From an uncultured Granulosicoccaceae bacterium (GTDB lineage Bacteria > Pseudomonadota > Gammaproteobacteria > Granulosicoccales > Granulosicoccaceae), in the NCBI GenBank assembly GCA_937927895.1, contig CALGKA010000035.1, positions 16,256 to 80,255 of the forward strand: a stretch of 64,000 nt of DNA. Direction: 5' to 3'. The notes under the pieces are model-generated. The model was not told the DNA's origin. It saw only the letters and a list, made by a program, of their open reading frames with translations, and made no database searches. Both the position numbers and the translations under genes were made by a program. Shown one piece after another: positions 57,043 through 64,000 of the stretch (its first letter is position 1; the number at the start of each line of letters is the position of its first letter).

Positions 57043-57348
57043 CTACCAGCTCGCCTTGGACAGACCGGGAACATCGCCGCGCATTGCAGCTTCACGTAGT
57101 TTGTTTCTAGACAAACCAAACTTCCGGTAGTAACCATGAGGTCGACCTGTTACACGGCAACGGTTGCGGCCGCGAATTTTACTTGAATCTCTCGGCATCA
57201 TTTGAAGCTGGCGAGAGGCTGCCATTTTTTCGTCGTAGTCGGCTGTTTCCGACTTCAGAACTTCACGCAGCTTGGCGCGTTTCTCGCCGAGTCTCGCGAC
57301 AAGCTTAGTGCGCTTAGTCTCGCGCGCTATCATTGATTTCTTCGCCAT
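57043..57348 (-). CDS. rpsN: 30S ribosomal protein S14
   Basis: 101 residues, the long zinc-free form (no CxxC pairs). [20 protein letters not shown] is the S14 signature. Its start touches the rplE stop (one-base overlap). Confidence 0.97.
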   Translation of the reverse strand: MAKKSMIARETKRTKLVARLGEKRAKLREVLKSETADYDEKMAASRQLQMMPRDSSKIRGRNRCRVTGRPHGYYRKFGLSRNKLREAAMRGDVPGLSKASW

Positions 57349-57893
57349 TATTGAGGCTGCCTAAATGGAAAGTTGAAGTTCTTCAACAAGGCTCTTGCCT
57401 CGTCATCTGTTTTTGCAGAAGTCGTAAAGGTGATGTCCATACCACGAATCGCATCGATTTTGTCGTAGTCAACTTCTGGAAAGATAATCTGCTCTTTCAC
57501 ACCCATTGAGTAGTTGCCACGTCCGTCAAAGGACTTTGCACTTAAACCACGGAAATCTCTTATACGTGGAATGGCAATCGTGACCAGTCGATCCAGAAAT
57601 TCGTACATGTGTGCGCGGCGAAGCGTCACCTTTGCACCAATAGGCATGTCGTCACGGATTTTGAATCCCGCGATTGATTTACGTGATAAGCAAATCACAG
57701 GCTTCAGACCGGTGATTGTAGCAAGATCGCCCGCAGCTTTCTCAACTACTTTCTTATCACCCACTGCTTCGCCGAGACCCATGTTTAGGGTAATCTTCTG
57801 AAGCCGTGGTACTTCCATCGCACTCTTGTAGCCGAACTCTTTAGTAAGAGCTTCTACAACAGTGTCTTTATATATTTGTTCGAACCTGGTCAT
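57348..57893 (-). CDS. rplE: 50S ribosomal protein L5
   Basis: 181 residues. [20 protein letters not shown] and [20 protein letters not shown] mark L5, and the end is [17 protein letters not shown]5 binds 5S rRNA. It follows rplX by 14 bases. Confidence 0.97.
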   Translation of the reverse strand: MTRFEQIYKDTVVEALTKEFGYKSAMEVPRLQKITLNMGLGEAVGDKKVVEKAAGDLATITGLKPVICLSRKSIAGFKIRDDMPIGAKVTLRRAHMYEFLDRLVTIAIPRIRDFRGLSAKSFDGRGNYSMGVKEQIIFPEVDYDKIDAIRGMDITFTTSAKTDDEARALLKNFNFPFRQPQ

Positions 57894-57907
57894 TTGTATC
57901 TCCGTCG

Positions 57908-58213
57908 CTAGACGGTCTCACCATTGGATTTGAATACGCGCACTTTCTTGCCATCGACTTCTTTGAAACCCACCCGGCCACCTTTGCCAGTTTTAGGATC
58001 AAATACCATGATGTTAGAAAGATCTATAGGCATTTCCTTATCGATGATCCCACCGGTAACACCCGAATTCGGATTGCCTTTCTGATGCTTCTTGGCAACA
58101 TTGACACCGTCAACAATCGCCTTGTCTTCTAGTACTTGTCTAACAGTACCGCGACGGCCTTTATCTTTTCCTGCAACGACTATGACGTCGTCACCACTAA
58201 TAATCTTGCGCAT
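57908..58213 (-). CDS. rplX: 50S ribosomal protein L24
   Basis: 101 residues. [20 protein letters not shown] is the KOW motif of L24; [20 protein letters not shown] follows. It helps begin large-subunit assembly. Confidence 0.97.
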   Translation of the reverse strand: MRKIISGDDVIVVAGKDKGRRGTVRQVLEDKAIVDGVNVAKKHQKGNPNSGVTGGIIDKEMPIDLSNIMVFDPKTGKGGRVGFKEVDGKKVRVFKSNGETV

Positions 58214-58232
58214 TGTGTTATTTATCCGTCAA

Positions 58233-58601
58233 CTAAAGCACTTCAGGTGCAAGTGATATAATTTTCATAAAACGCTCAGAGCGCAGCTCACGAGTAACCG
58301 GTCCAAAAATACGAGTACCGATTGGCTCCAACTTGGCATTCAAAAGTACTGCCGCGTTGCCATCAAAACGAATTGCTGAACCATCTGGACGACGTACCGC
58401 TTTAGCAGTTCTTACTACTACCGCGTTGTAGACCTCACCCTTCTTCACTTTCCCGCGAGGAATGGCATCTTTAATGCTGACCTTTATCACGTCGCCGACT
58501 CTTGCATATCGTCGTCGTGAACCACCAAGCACTTTGATGCACTGGACGCTTTTGGCACCGCTGTTGTCTGCGGCATTCAAAACGGTTTGCATCTGAATCA
58601 T
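58233..58601 (-). CDS. rplN: 50S ribosomal protein L14
   Basis: 122 residues. [20 protein letters not shown] and the C-terminal [17 protein letters not shown] are L14. First gene of the spc operon in E. coli, here 41 bases after rpsQ. Confidence 0.97.
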   Translation of the reverse strand: MIQMQTVLNAADNSGAKSVQCIKVLGGSRRRYARVGDVIKVSIKDAIPRGKVKKGEVYNAVVVRTAKAVRRPDGSAIRFDGNAAVLLNAKLEPIGTRIFGPVTRELRSERFMKIISLAPEVL

Positions 58602-58642
58602 TGTTTTATTCTCTGTTACTTACTAAAGGCTCTAAGTAAAAC

Positions 58643-58906
58643 TTAGATGGCTTTAGTAATAATCTCGTCAAGTGTCCACGATTTTGTTTTTGACAATGGG
58701 CGGCATGACTTAATGCGCACAGTGTCACCAATATTTGTTTCATTGGCATCATCGTGAAAACGATATTTGGAAGAGCGTGTAATAAACTTTCCATACATCG
58801 CGTGGCGGACACGTCTTTCAACTAAAATCGTGCCTGACTTTTCCATTTTATTGCTAACTACTCGGCCAATAACCGTGCGCTGCAATGGAGCTTGCTGTTC
58901 ACTCAT
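58643..58906 (-). CDS. rpsQ: 30S ribosomal protein S17
   Basis: 87 residues. [20 protein letters not shown] and [20 protein letters not shown] are the S17 OB-fold motifs. Its start overlaps the rpmC stop by four bases. Confidence 0.97.
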   Translation of the reverse strand: MSEQQAPLQRTVIGRVVSNKMEKSGTILVERRVRHAMYGKFITRSSKYRFHDDANETNIGDTVRIKSCRPLSKTKSWTLDEIITKAI

Positions 58907-59109
58907 GAGTTTTCACTCGCTCGCTTTTTCTCTGTAATCACGGTTTTAATTCGCGCGATGTTTTTATTTGCTTCACCAAAAAGATGTGGACGAACCATTT
59001 GTCCAGACCCTTGTTGCATACGCAGGTTGAATTGTTCCTTACGTACCGCAACTAATTCTTTTTGCAGTTCGTCTATTTGCTTTTCACGCAAGTCGCTTGC
59101 TTTCATCAC
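58903..59109 (-). CDS. rpmC: 50S ribosomal protein L29
   Basis: 68 residues. [20 protein letters not shown] and [15 protein letters not shown] are the two helices of L29. Its start overlaps the rplP stop by four bases. M2 could be the start instead. Confidence 0.95.
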   Translation of the reverse strand: MMKASDLREKQIDELQKELVAVRKEQFNLRMQQGSGQMVRPHLFGEANKNIARIKTVITEKKRASENS

Positions 59110-59519
59110 GCTACCGTCCTTACTACAAATGCTGTTTGAACAGGCAATTTAGCTGCTGCAAGTTTGAAGGCTTGTCTTGCGACATCTTCCGATACGCCTT
59201 CGATCTCGTACATCACTTTGCCAGGTTGGATCTTCGCTACCCAATACTCAACATTACCCTTACCTTTACCCATTCGAACTTCGATGGGCTTTTTGGTGAT
59301 GGGCGTATCAGGGAAAATACGAATCCAAATTTTACCGCCACGTTTTACGTGACGCGTCATTGCACGGCGAGCCGACTCAATCTGTCGAGCTGTGATGCGA
59401 CCACGGGCAGTTGCCTTTAGACCAAACTCACCAAAGCTGACTTTATTGCCTGACTGCGCAAGGCCGCGGTTGCGTCCCTTGTGCTGCTTTCTAAATTTTG
59501 TACGTTTCGGTTGTAGCAT
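59106..59519 (-). CDS. rplP: 50S ribosomal protein L16
   Basis: 137 residues. [20 protein letters not shown] and [20 protein letters not shown] are the L16 signature. It contacts tRNA near the peptidyl transferase centre. It follows rpsC by 13 bases. Confidence 0.97.
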   Translation of the reverse strand: MLQPKRTKFRKQHKGRNRGLAQSGNKVSFGEFGLKATARGRITARQIESARRAMTRHVKRGGKIWIRIFPDTPITKKPIEVRMGKGKGNVEYWVAKIQPGKVMYEIEGVSEDVARQAFKLAAAKLPVQTAFVVRTVA

Positions 59520-59532
59520 TTCTTATCCAGAA

Positions 59533-60222
59533 TCAGGCGCTAGCCGCTTGCTTTTGATTTCTTTCGCCACCGCGAACTTCTTCGAAGTCAAAAACTTCGC
59601 CCTTGCATATCCATACTTTGATGCCAATAACGCCGTAAGTGGTATTAGCTTCTGCCACCCCATAGTCGATATCAGCGCGCAACGTATGCAATGGAACTTG
59701 TCCGTCGTGGTACCACTCGCGACGTGCGATCTCTGCACCGTTTAAACGACCAGAACACGCGACCTTCACACCGTTGGCACCAAGACGCATAGTGTTTGTT
59801 AACACGCGCTTCATGGCGCGACGAAACATCACTCGACGCTCAAGCTGCTGCGCTATGCCTTCTGCAACTAATTGTGCATCAAGCTCAGGCTTGCGAATTT
59901 CTGACACGTTGATTTTCACGTTGTTAATATTCATACCAAGCATCGGTGCAATTAAGCGACGAAGCTTTTCGACATCTTCGCCCTTCTTGCCAATCACAAT
60001 ACCCGGACGTGCCGTATGTACAGTGATGACAACGGCGCGCGATGGTCGGTCAATTTGAATACGGCTAACAGACGCATGAGATAGCTTCTCTCTAAGAAGA
60101 GCGCGAACAGCCATATCTTCGTTTAAATAGTTTGCGTAGTCCTGGCTGTTTGCGTACCAAGTAGAATTCCAATCGGCAGAGATGCCAAGGCGAATTCCTA
60201 TCGGATGTACTTTTTGACCCAT
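59533..60222 (-). CDS. rpsC: 30S ribosomal protein S3
   Basis: 229 residues. [20 protein letters not shown] starts it; the KH domain contains [28 protein letters not shown] lies in the C-terminal domain. S3 lines the mRNA entry and has helicase activity with S4 and S5. Confidence 0.97.
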   Translation of the reverse strand: MGQKVHPIGIRLGISADWNSTWYANSQDYANYLNEDMAVRALLREKLSHASVSRIQIDRPSRAVVITVHTARPGIVIGKKGEDVEKLRRLIAPMLGMNINNVKINVSEIRKPELDAQLVAEGIAQQLERRVMFRRAMKRVLTNTMRLGANGVKVACSGRLNGAEIARREWYHDGQVPLHTLRADIDYGVAEANTTYGVIGIKVWICKGEVFDFEEVRGGERNQKQAASA

Positions 60223-60225
60223 AAT

Positions 60226-60558
60226 CTAGTCCCCTACAACCACAGTGATATGACTTGAGCGCTTTAAAATTCGATTGGCGCGACCTTTGGCTCGCGGTCG
60301 AATGCGCTTCATTGTTGGCCCTGCATCAACCATGATTTCAGCGACTTTAAGTTCGTCGATGTCAGCACCGTCGTTGTGTTCAGCGTTTGCAATTGCTGAA
60401 TCAAGGACACCTTTAACAAGAACTGCAGCTTTCTTGTTACTGAAAGTCAAAAGCTCTAATGCCTTCTCAACACCTAAGCCACGTACCTGGTCAGCGACCA
60501 AACGAACCTTCTGTGGTGATATTTTTGCGTGTTGCAGTGATGCTTTGGTTTTCATCAT
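60226..60558 (-). CDS. rplV: 50S ribosomal protein L22
   Basis: 110 residues. [20 protein letters not shown], and the hairpin [20 protein letters not shown] that lines the exit tunnel near the macrolide site, are present. It overlaps the rpsS stop by four bases. Confidence 0.97.
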   Translation of the reverse strand: MMKTKASLQHAKISPQKVRLVADQVRGLGVEKALELLTFSNKKAAVLVKGVLDSAIANAEHNDGADIDELKVAEIMVDAGPTMKRIRPRAKGRANRILKRSSHITVVVGD

Positions 60559-60827
60559 CGTGCCTTCTTGTCAGCCACGTGGCCACGGTAGGTACGTGTT
60601 AGGGAGAATTCACCCAACTTATGACCCACCATGTTCTCACTGATAAGTACTGGAACATGTTGCCGTCCGTTGTGTACGGCAATCGTCAAACCAACCATTT
60701 CTGGACTGATCATCGAACGACGTGACCAGGTCTTAATTGGCTTCTTGCTGTTTTGAGCAACCGCTTCATCCACCTTTTTAACAAGGTGATGATCAATGAA
60801 CGGTCCTTTCTTTAGTGAACGTGGCAC
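60555..60827 (-). CDS. rpsS: 30S ribosomal protein S19
   Basis: 90 residues. [20 protein letters not shown] and [20 protein letters not shown] are the S19 pattern. Located in the head of the small subunit with S13. It follows rplB by 12 bases. Confidence 0.97.
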   Translation of the reverse strand: MPRSLKKGPFIDHHLVKKVDEAVAQNSKKPIKTWSRRSMISPEMVGLTIAVHNGRQHVPVLISENMVGHKLGEFSLTRTYRGHVADKKAR

Positions 60828-60839
60828 TGTGATATCTCT

Positions 60840-61667
<828 letters not shown>

Positions 61668-61669
61668 GG

Positions 61670-61969
61670 TTAGCTCTCGAGTCCCATGTAATCGATATCT
61701 TGGCCTTCAGCTAGACGTACCATCGCTTTACGGATGGTCGATCGTCGGCCCATAGTGGCACCGCGAGCTTTCATCTTGCCTTTAATATTGGCCATTCGAA
61801 CCGAAACCACCTGAACTTTAAACAGTTTTTCAACAGCGTTTTTCACTTCAAGCTTTGTAGCTGTTGGAACAACACGAAACGTGTGCTGACCACTAAGCTC
61901 TGCCTGAAGAGAAGTTTTCTCAGAAACGATTGGCGCTAGCAACACGCTGTACATGCGCTCTTCATTCAT
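61670..61969 (-). CDS. rplW: 50S ribosomal protein L23
   Basis: 99 residues. [20 protein letters not shown] and [20 protein letters not shown] are L23. It forms the docking site for trigger factor and SRP at the tunnel exit. It overlaps the rplD stop by four bases. Confidence 0.97.
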   Translation of the reverse strand: MNEERMYSVLLAPIVSEKTSLQAELSGQHTFRVVPTATKLEVKNAVEKLFKVQVVSVRMANIKGKMKARGATMGRRSTIRKAMVRLAEGQDIDYMGLES

Positions 61970-62568
61970 GACAAACGCTCCTCAATTTTTTTCAGTGCTT
62001 CTGCAGTCACTACAACACTCTTATGACGAAGCATTATCCAAGGGTTAATGCCATCCACATCAAGGGTTGTGATTTTTGAAAAGTTACGACCCGCTAGATG
62101 TAGGTTGTCGTTGACGCCTGCATCTATGATTAGCGCATCTGTTAAATCCCAATCTTTAAGCGCCACACGAAGCTCTTTTGACTTAGGTGCATTCACAGGA
62201 ATTGAATCAACAACGTTTAATCGACCGCTGCGAACCAACTCAGAGAACACTGAACGCATCGCAACGCGATACATTTTACGGTTTACTTTCTGGCTGTAGT
62301 CACGCTTTGAAGATGCGAACGTTGCACCACCACCGCGCCAAATTGGGCTACGAATAGTACCAGCACGAGCACGACCAGTACCCTTCTGGCGCCAAGGCTT
62401 CGCACCACCACCACGTACATCAGCACGTGTCTTTTGAGAACTGTTACCCGAGCGCGCACCTGCCATATAAGCATTCACGACCTGGTGTACCAGTGTCTCG
62501 TTGTATGGTGCGCCGAAAACGTCGTCAGAGACGGTTACTGCTGCACCTGATTTAGATTGCAATTCCAT
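61966..62568 (-). CDS. rplD: 50S ribosomal protein L4
   Basis: 200 residues. The tunnel loop [20 protein letters not shown] and the following [13 protein letters not shown] are conserved. In E. coli L4 also represses the S10 operon through its leader. In this window no gap exists ahead of rpsJ, so any such control would have to act elsewhere. Confidence 0.97.
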   Translation of the reverse strand: MELQSKSGAAVTVSDDVFGAPYNETLVHQVVNAYMAGARSGNSSQKTRADVRGGGAKPWRQKGTGRARAGTIRSPIWRGGGATFASSKRDYSQKVNRKMYRVAMRSVFSELVRSGRLNVVDSIPVNAPKSKELRVALKDWDLTDALIIDAGVNDNLHLAGRNFSKITTLDVDGINPWIMLRHKSVVVTAEALKKIEERLS

Positions 62569-62577
62569 AATTGACTC

Positions 62578-63321
62578 TTATTCGCCGCCGGCCTGATCGT
62601 CAGCCGCATCACCTGCTTGCGCTGCGTCAGCTAGGGCTGCCTTCTTTTCTTCTAACTGGCTCTTGGTAGCTAGATGATTCTCACCTTTTGCCTTTATCGA
62701 TGGCTTGACGATAACGTCCATACCTTTCGAACCCGGCACGCTGCCACTAACTAGTAGTAACTGTCGCTCAACATCTACGCGCACTACTTCAAGAGACTGC
62801 TGTGTGCGTTGTACCGCACCCATGTGCCCTGCCATGCGCTTACCTTTAAAGACTCGACCAGGTGTCTGGTTTTGTCCGATCGAACCCGGCGCACGGTGAG
62901 ATACCGAGTTACCGTGAGTCGCGTCTTGCATAGCGAAGTTGTGCCTCTTTACACCACCAGCGAAACCCTTACCGATGGTGACACCCGTAACGTCTACTTT
63001 CTGGCCTACTTCAAAACGGTCGACACCGAATTCGTCGCCGACTTCGATATCATCGTTAGTGCCTTCTGTACGGAATTCCCACAGGCCTCGGCCTGGCTCG
63101 ACGCCCGCTGCTTTGAAGTGGCCTAACTCAGCCTTACTTAAAAGCGACGCACGGCGCTCGCCCGCAGTTACCTGCATGGCTGAGTACCCGTCTTTCTCAA
63201 CTGTCTTGACAACGGTCACTCGGTTAGGTGGCATTTGAACCACAGTTACCGAGATCGCCGAACCGGCGTCGTCAAAGATGCGAGTCATACCGGCCTTCCG
63301 ACCGACAATGCCCATCGCCAT
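62578..63321 (-). CDS. rplC: 50S ribosomal protein L3
   Basis: 247 residues, about 35 longer than E. coli L3. [20 protein letters not shown] starts it. [20 protein letters not shown] carries the Gln that PrmB methylates in E. coli. The extra length is an Ala/Asp-rich tail ([19 protein letters not shown]). M3 is an alternative start. A 186-base leader separates it from rpsJ. Confidence 0.96.
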   Translation of the reverse strand: MAMGIVGRKAGMTRIFDDAGSAISVTVVQMPPNRVTVVKTVEKDGYSAMQVTAGERRASLLSKAELGHFKAAGVEPGRGLWEFRTEGTNDDIEVGDEFGVDRFEVGQKVDVTGVTIGKGFAGGVKRHNFAMQDATHGNSVSHRAPGSIGQNQTPGRVFKGKRMAGHMGAVQRTQQSLEVVRVDVERQLLLVSGSVPGSKGMDVIVKPSIKAKGENHLATKSQLEEKKAALADAAQAGDAADDQAGGE

Positions 63322-63367
63322 TTGTTTTCTCCAATATAAAACGATTACACGCTAATTCAGCGAAGAT

Positions 63368-63382
63368 TCTCCACGATGGAGA
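63368..63382 (-). promoter_or_regulatory. Hairpin in the rpsJ-rplC spacer
   Basis: TCTCCA-TCG-TGGAGA, a perfect 6-bp stem with a three-base loop, lies about 47 bases before the rplC ATG and downstream of a predicted promoter. It may be part of a regulatory leader. Confidence 0.35.
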
Positions 63383-63427
63383 GTCATGCAACCACCTAAG
63401 GCAGGGTTCTTCTACAGCTAGCCGCCC

Positions 63428-63457
63428 AGTATAGCAGGATGATTTCATTCCTGTCAC
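63428..63457 (-). promoter_or_regulatory. Predicted promoter upstream of rplC
   Basis: GTGACA (-35) and TATACT (-10) are 18 bases apart on the minus strand, with TGC forming an extended -10. It lies in the 186-base spacer between rpsJ and rplC, about 107 bases from the rplC ATG. Confidence 0.5.
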
Positions 63458-63507
63458 GCTCGGATAGCTAAATGATCCAATTATTTTATCGGATCAGCAG
63501 AAAACTC

Positions 63508-63828
63508 CTAGCTCAACTTAATTTGTACATCAACACCCGCAGCAAGATCGAGCTTCATCAAAGCATCTACGGTCTTATCTGTGGGATCCACAATATCCAT
63601 CAAACGCTTATGCGTTCGGATTTCATACTGATCTCGGGCATCTTTATTTACATGCGGTGAAGTCAGGATAGTAAATCGTTCTTTCTTAGTCGGCAGAGGA
63701 ATAGGCCCAAGGACGCGAGCACCTGTGCGCTTCGCTGTCTCCAGGATTTCCCGTGCAGATTTGTCGATCAAGCGATGATCAAATGCTTTAAGCCTGATAC
63801 GAATAGTTTGAGTTGATGAAACGGCCAT
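63508..63828 (-). CDS. rpsJ: 30S ribosomal protein S10
   Basis: 106 residues. [20 protein letters not shown] and [20 protein letters not shown] are S10; it also acts as NusE in antitermination. It starts nine bases after the tuf stop, and its Shine-Dalgarno sequence TAAGGA overlaps that stop codon, so tuf and rpsJ are probably translated from one mRNA. Confidence 0.97.
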   Translation of the reverse strand: MAVSSTQTIRIRLKAFDHRLIDKSAREILETAKRTGARVLGPIPLPTKKERFTILTSPHVNKDARDQYEIRTHKRLMDIVDPTDKTVDALMKLDLAAGVDVQIKLS

Positions 63829-63837
63829 GGTTATTCC

Positions 63838-64000
63838 TTACGCGTGAATTTTAGCGACGACACCAGCGCCAACCGTACGACCACCTTCGCGGATCGCAAA
63901 TCGAAGACCTTCTTCCATCGCGATCGGGGCAATCAACTCTACCTGCAACTTGACGTTGTCTCCTGGCATTACCATCTCTATGCCTTCTGGCAACTCACAA
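63838..64000 (-). CDS. tuf: Elongation factor Tu (partial, C-terminal end)
   Basis: About 54 codons are visible; the gene continues beyond the right edge. [37 protein letters not shown] and the end GVVAKIHA are domain 3 of EF-Tu. EF-Tu delivers aminoacyl-tRNA to the ribosome. Confidence 0.96.
   Translation of the reverse strand, partial: CELPEGIEMVMPGDNVKLQVELIAPIAMEEGLRFAIREGGRTVGAGVVAKIHA

Overview
The window looks like chromosomal DNA of a free-living, probably marine gammaproteobacterium of moderate GC content. The evidence is the full tuf-S10-spc-alpha ribosomal operon in the usual gammaproteobacterial order, type IV minor pilin sets of the FimT/PilV/PilW/PilX/PilY1/PilE kind, uvrA beside a YajR-type transporter, and single-copy housekeeping genes such as rmuC, ygiQ, yaaA and metF. 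I cannot name a genus; an Arenicella- or Granulosicoccus-like lineage is only a guess. The first gene (hydantoinase A family) and the last (tuf) run off the window.

Layout. 1-1.8 kb: hydantoinase/oxoprolinase gene, minus strand. 2.1-11.3 kb: a type IV pilus island with two complete but divergent minor-pilin sets facing each other. The first set (plus strand) is fimT-pilV-pilW-pilX. The second (minus strand) is fimT-pilV-pilW-pilX-pilY1-pilE. A separate pilin gene starting with GTG lies beyond them. 11.4-17.5 kb: cold shock protein, GlxA-type regulator, rmuC, a thioredoxin-reductase-like ferredoxin reductase, a Trm112-like protein, a secreted protein and a GNAT acetyltransferase. 17.5-18.65 kb: a gene-free, repeat-rich stretch. 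18.65-33.9 kb: YgiQ, a secreted DGDGWG-repeat protein, a membrane-anchored low-complexity repeat protein, an ABC exporter, Nudix hydrolase, carbonic anhydrase, YaaA, a thiamine-diphosphate enzyme with an AruH-like aminotransferase, and a TPR-like protein. 34-43.5 kb: metF, acyl-CoA dehydrogenase, argE-like, a GIDE/LemA pair, a second repeat-rich gap, a D-amino-acid dehydrogenase-like oxidase, a small membrane protein, a DsbA-like protein and a FecR/LysM-like protein. 43.8-50 kb: MFS transporter, uvrA, LysE exporter, Gfo/Idh oxidoreductase. 50.1-64 kb: the ribosomal operon read leftwards, from the end of tuf to rplQ, closed by a terminator hairpin.

The most unusual finding is a family of about 200-base structured intergenic repeats: two close copies at 17.64-17.84 and 18.20-18.42 kb, and a diverged one at 39.26-39.46 kb. 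Several stems keep their pairing while their bases change (compensatory changes), and loop sequences are conserved. That suggests selection on a folded RNA or single-stranded DNA. The same gaps carry two unrelated long palindromes (17868-18025 and 39571-39737) that resemble MITEs. Other items of interest are the duplicated minor-pilin sets, a 45/90-base tandem repeat inside a disordered membrane protein, a GIDE protein with a canonical EF-hand loop, a lysine-rich tail on UvrA, and a promoter and leader between rpsJ and rplC rather than ahead of rpsJ.

All calls rest on reading the sequence and on recalled family features; no database search was run. Residue positions are approximate.
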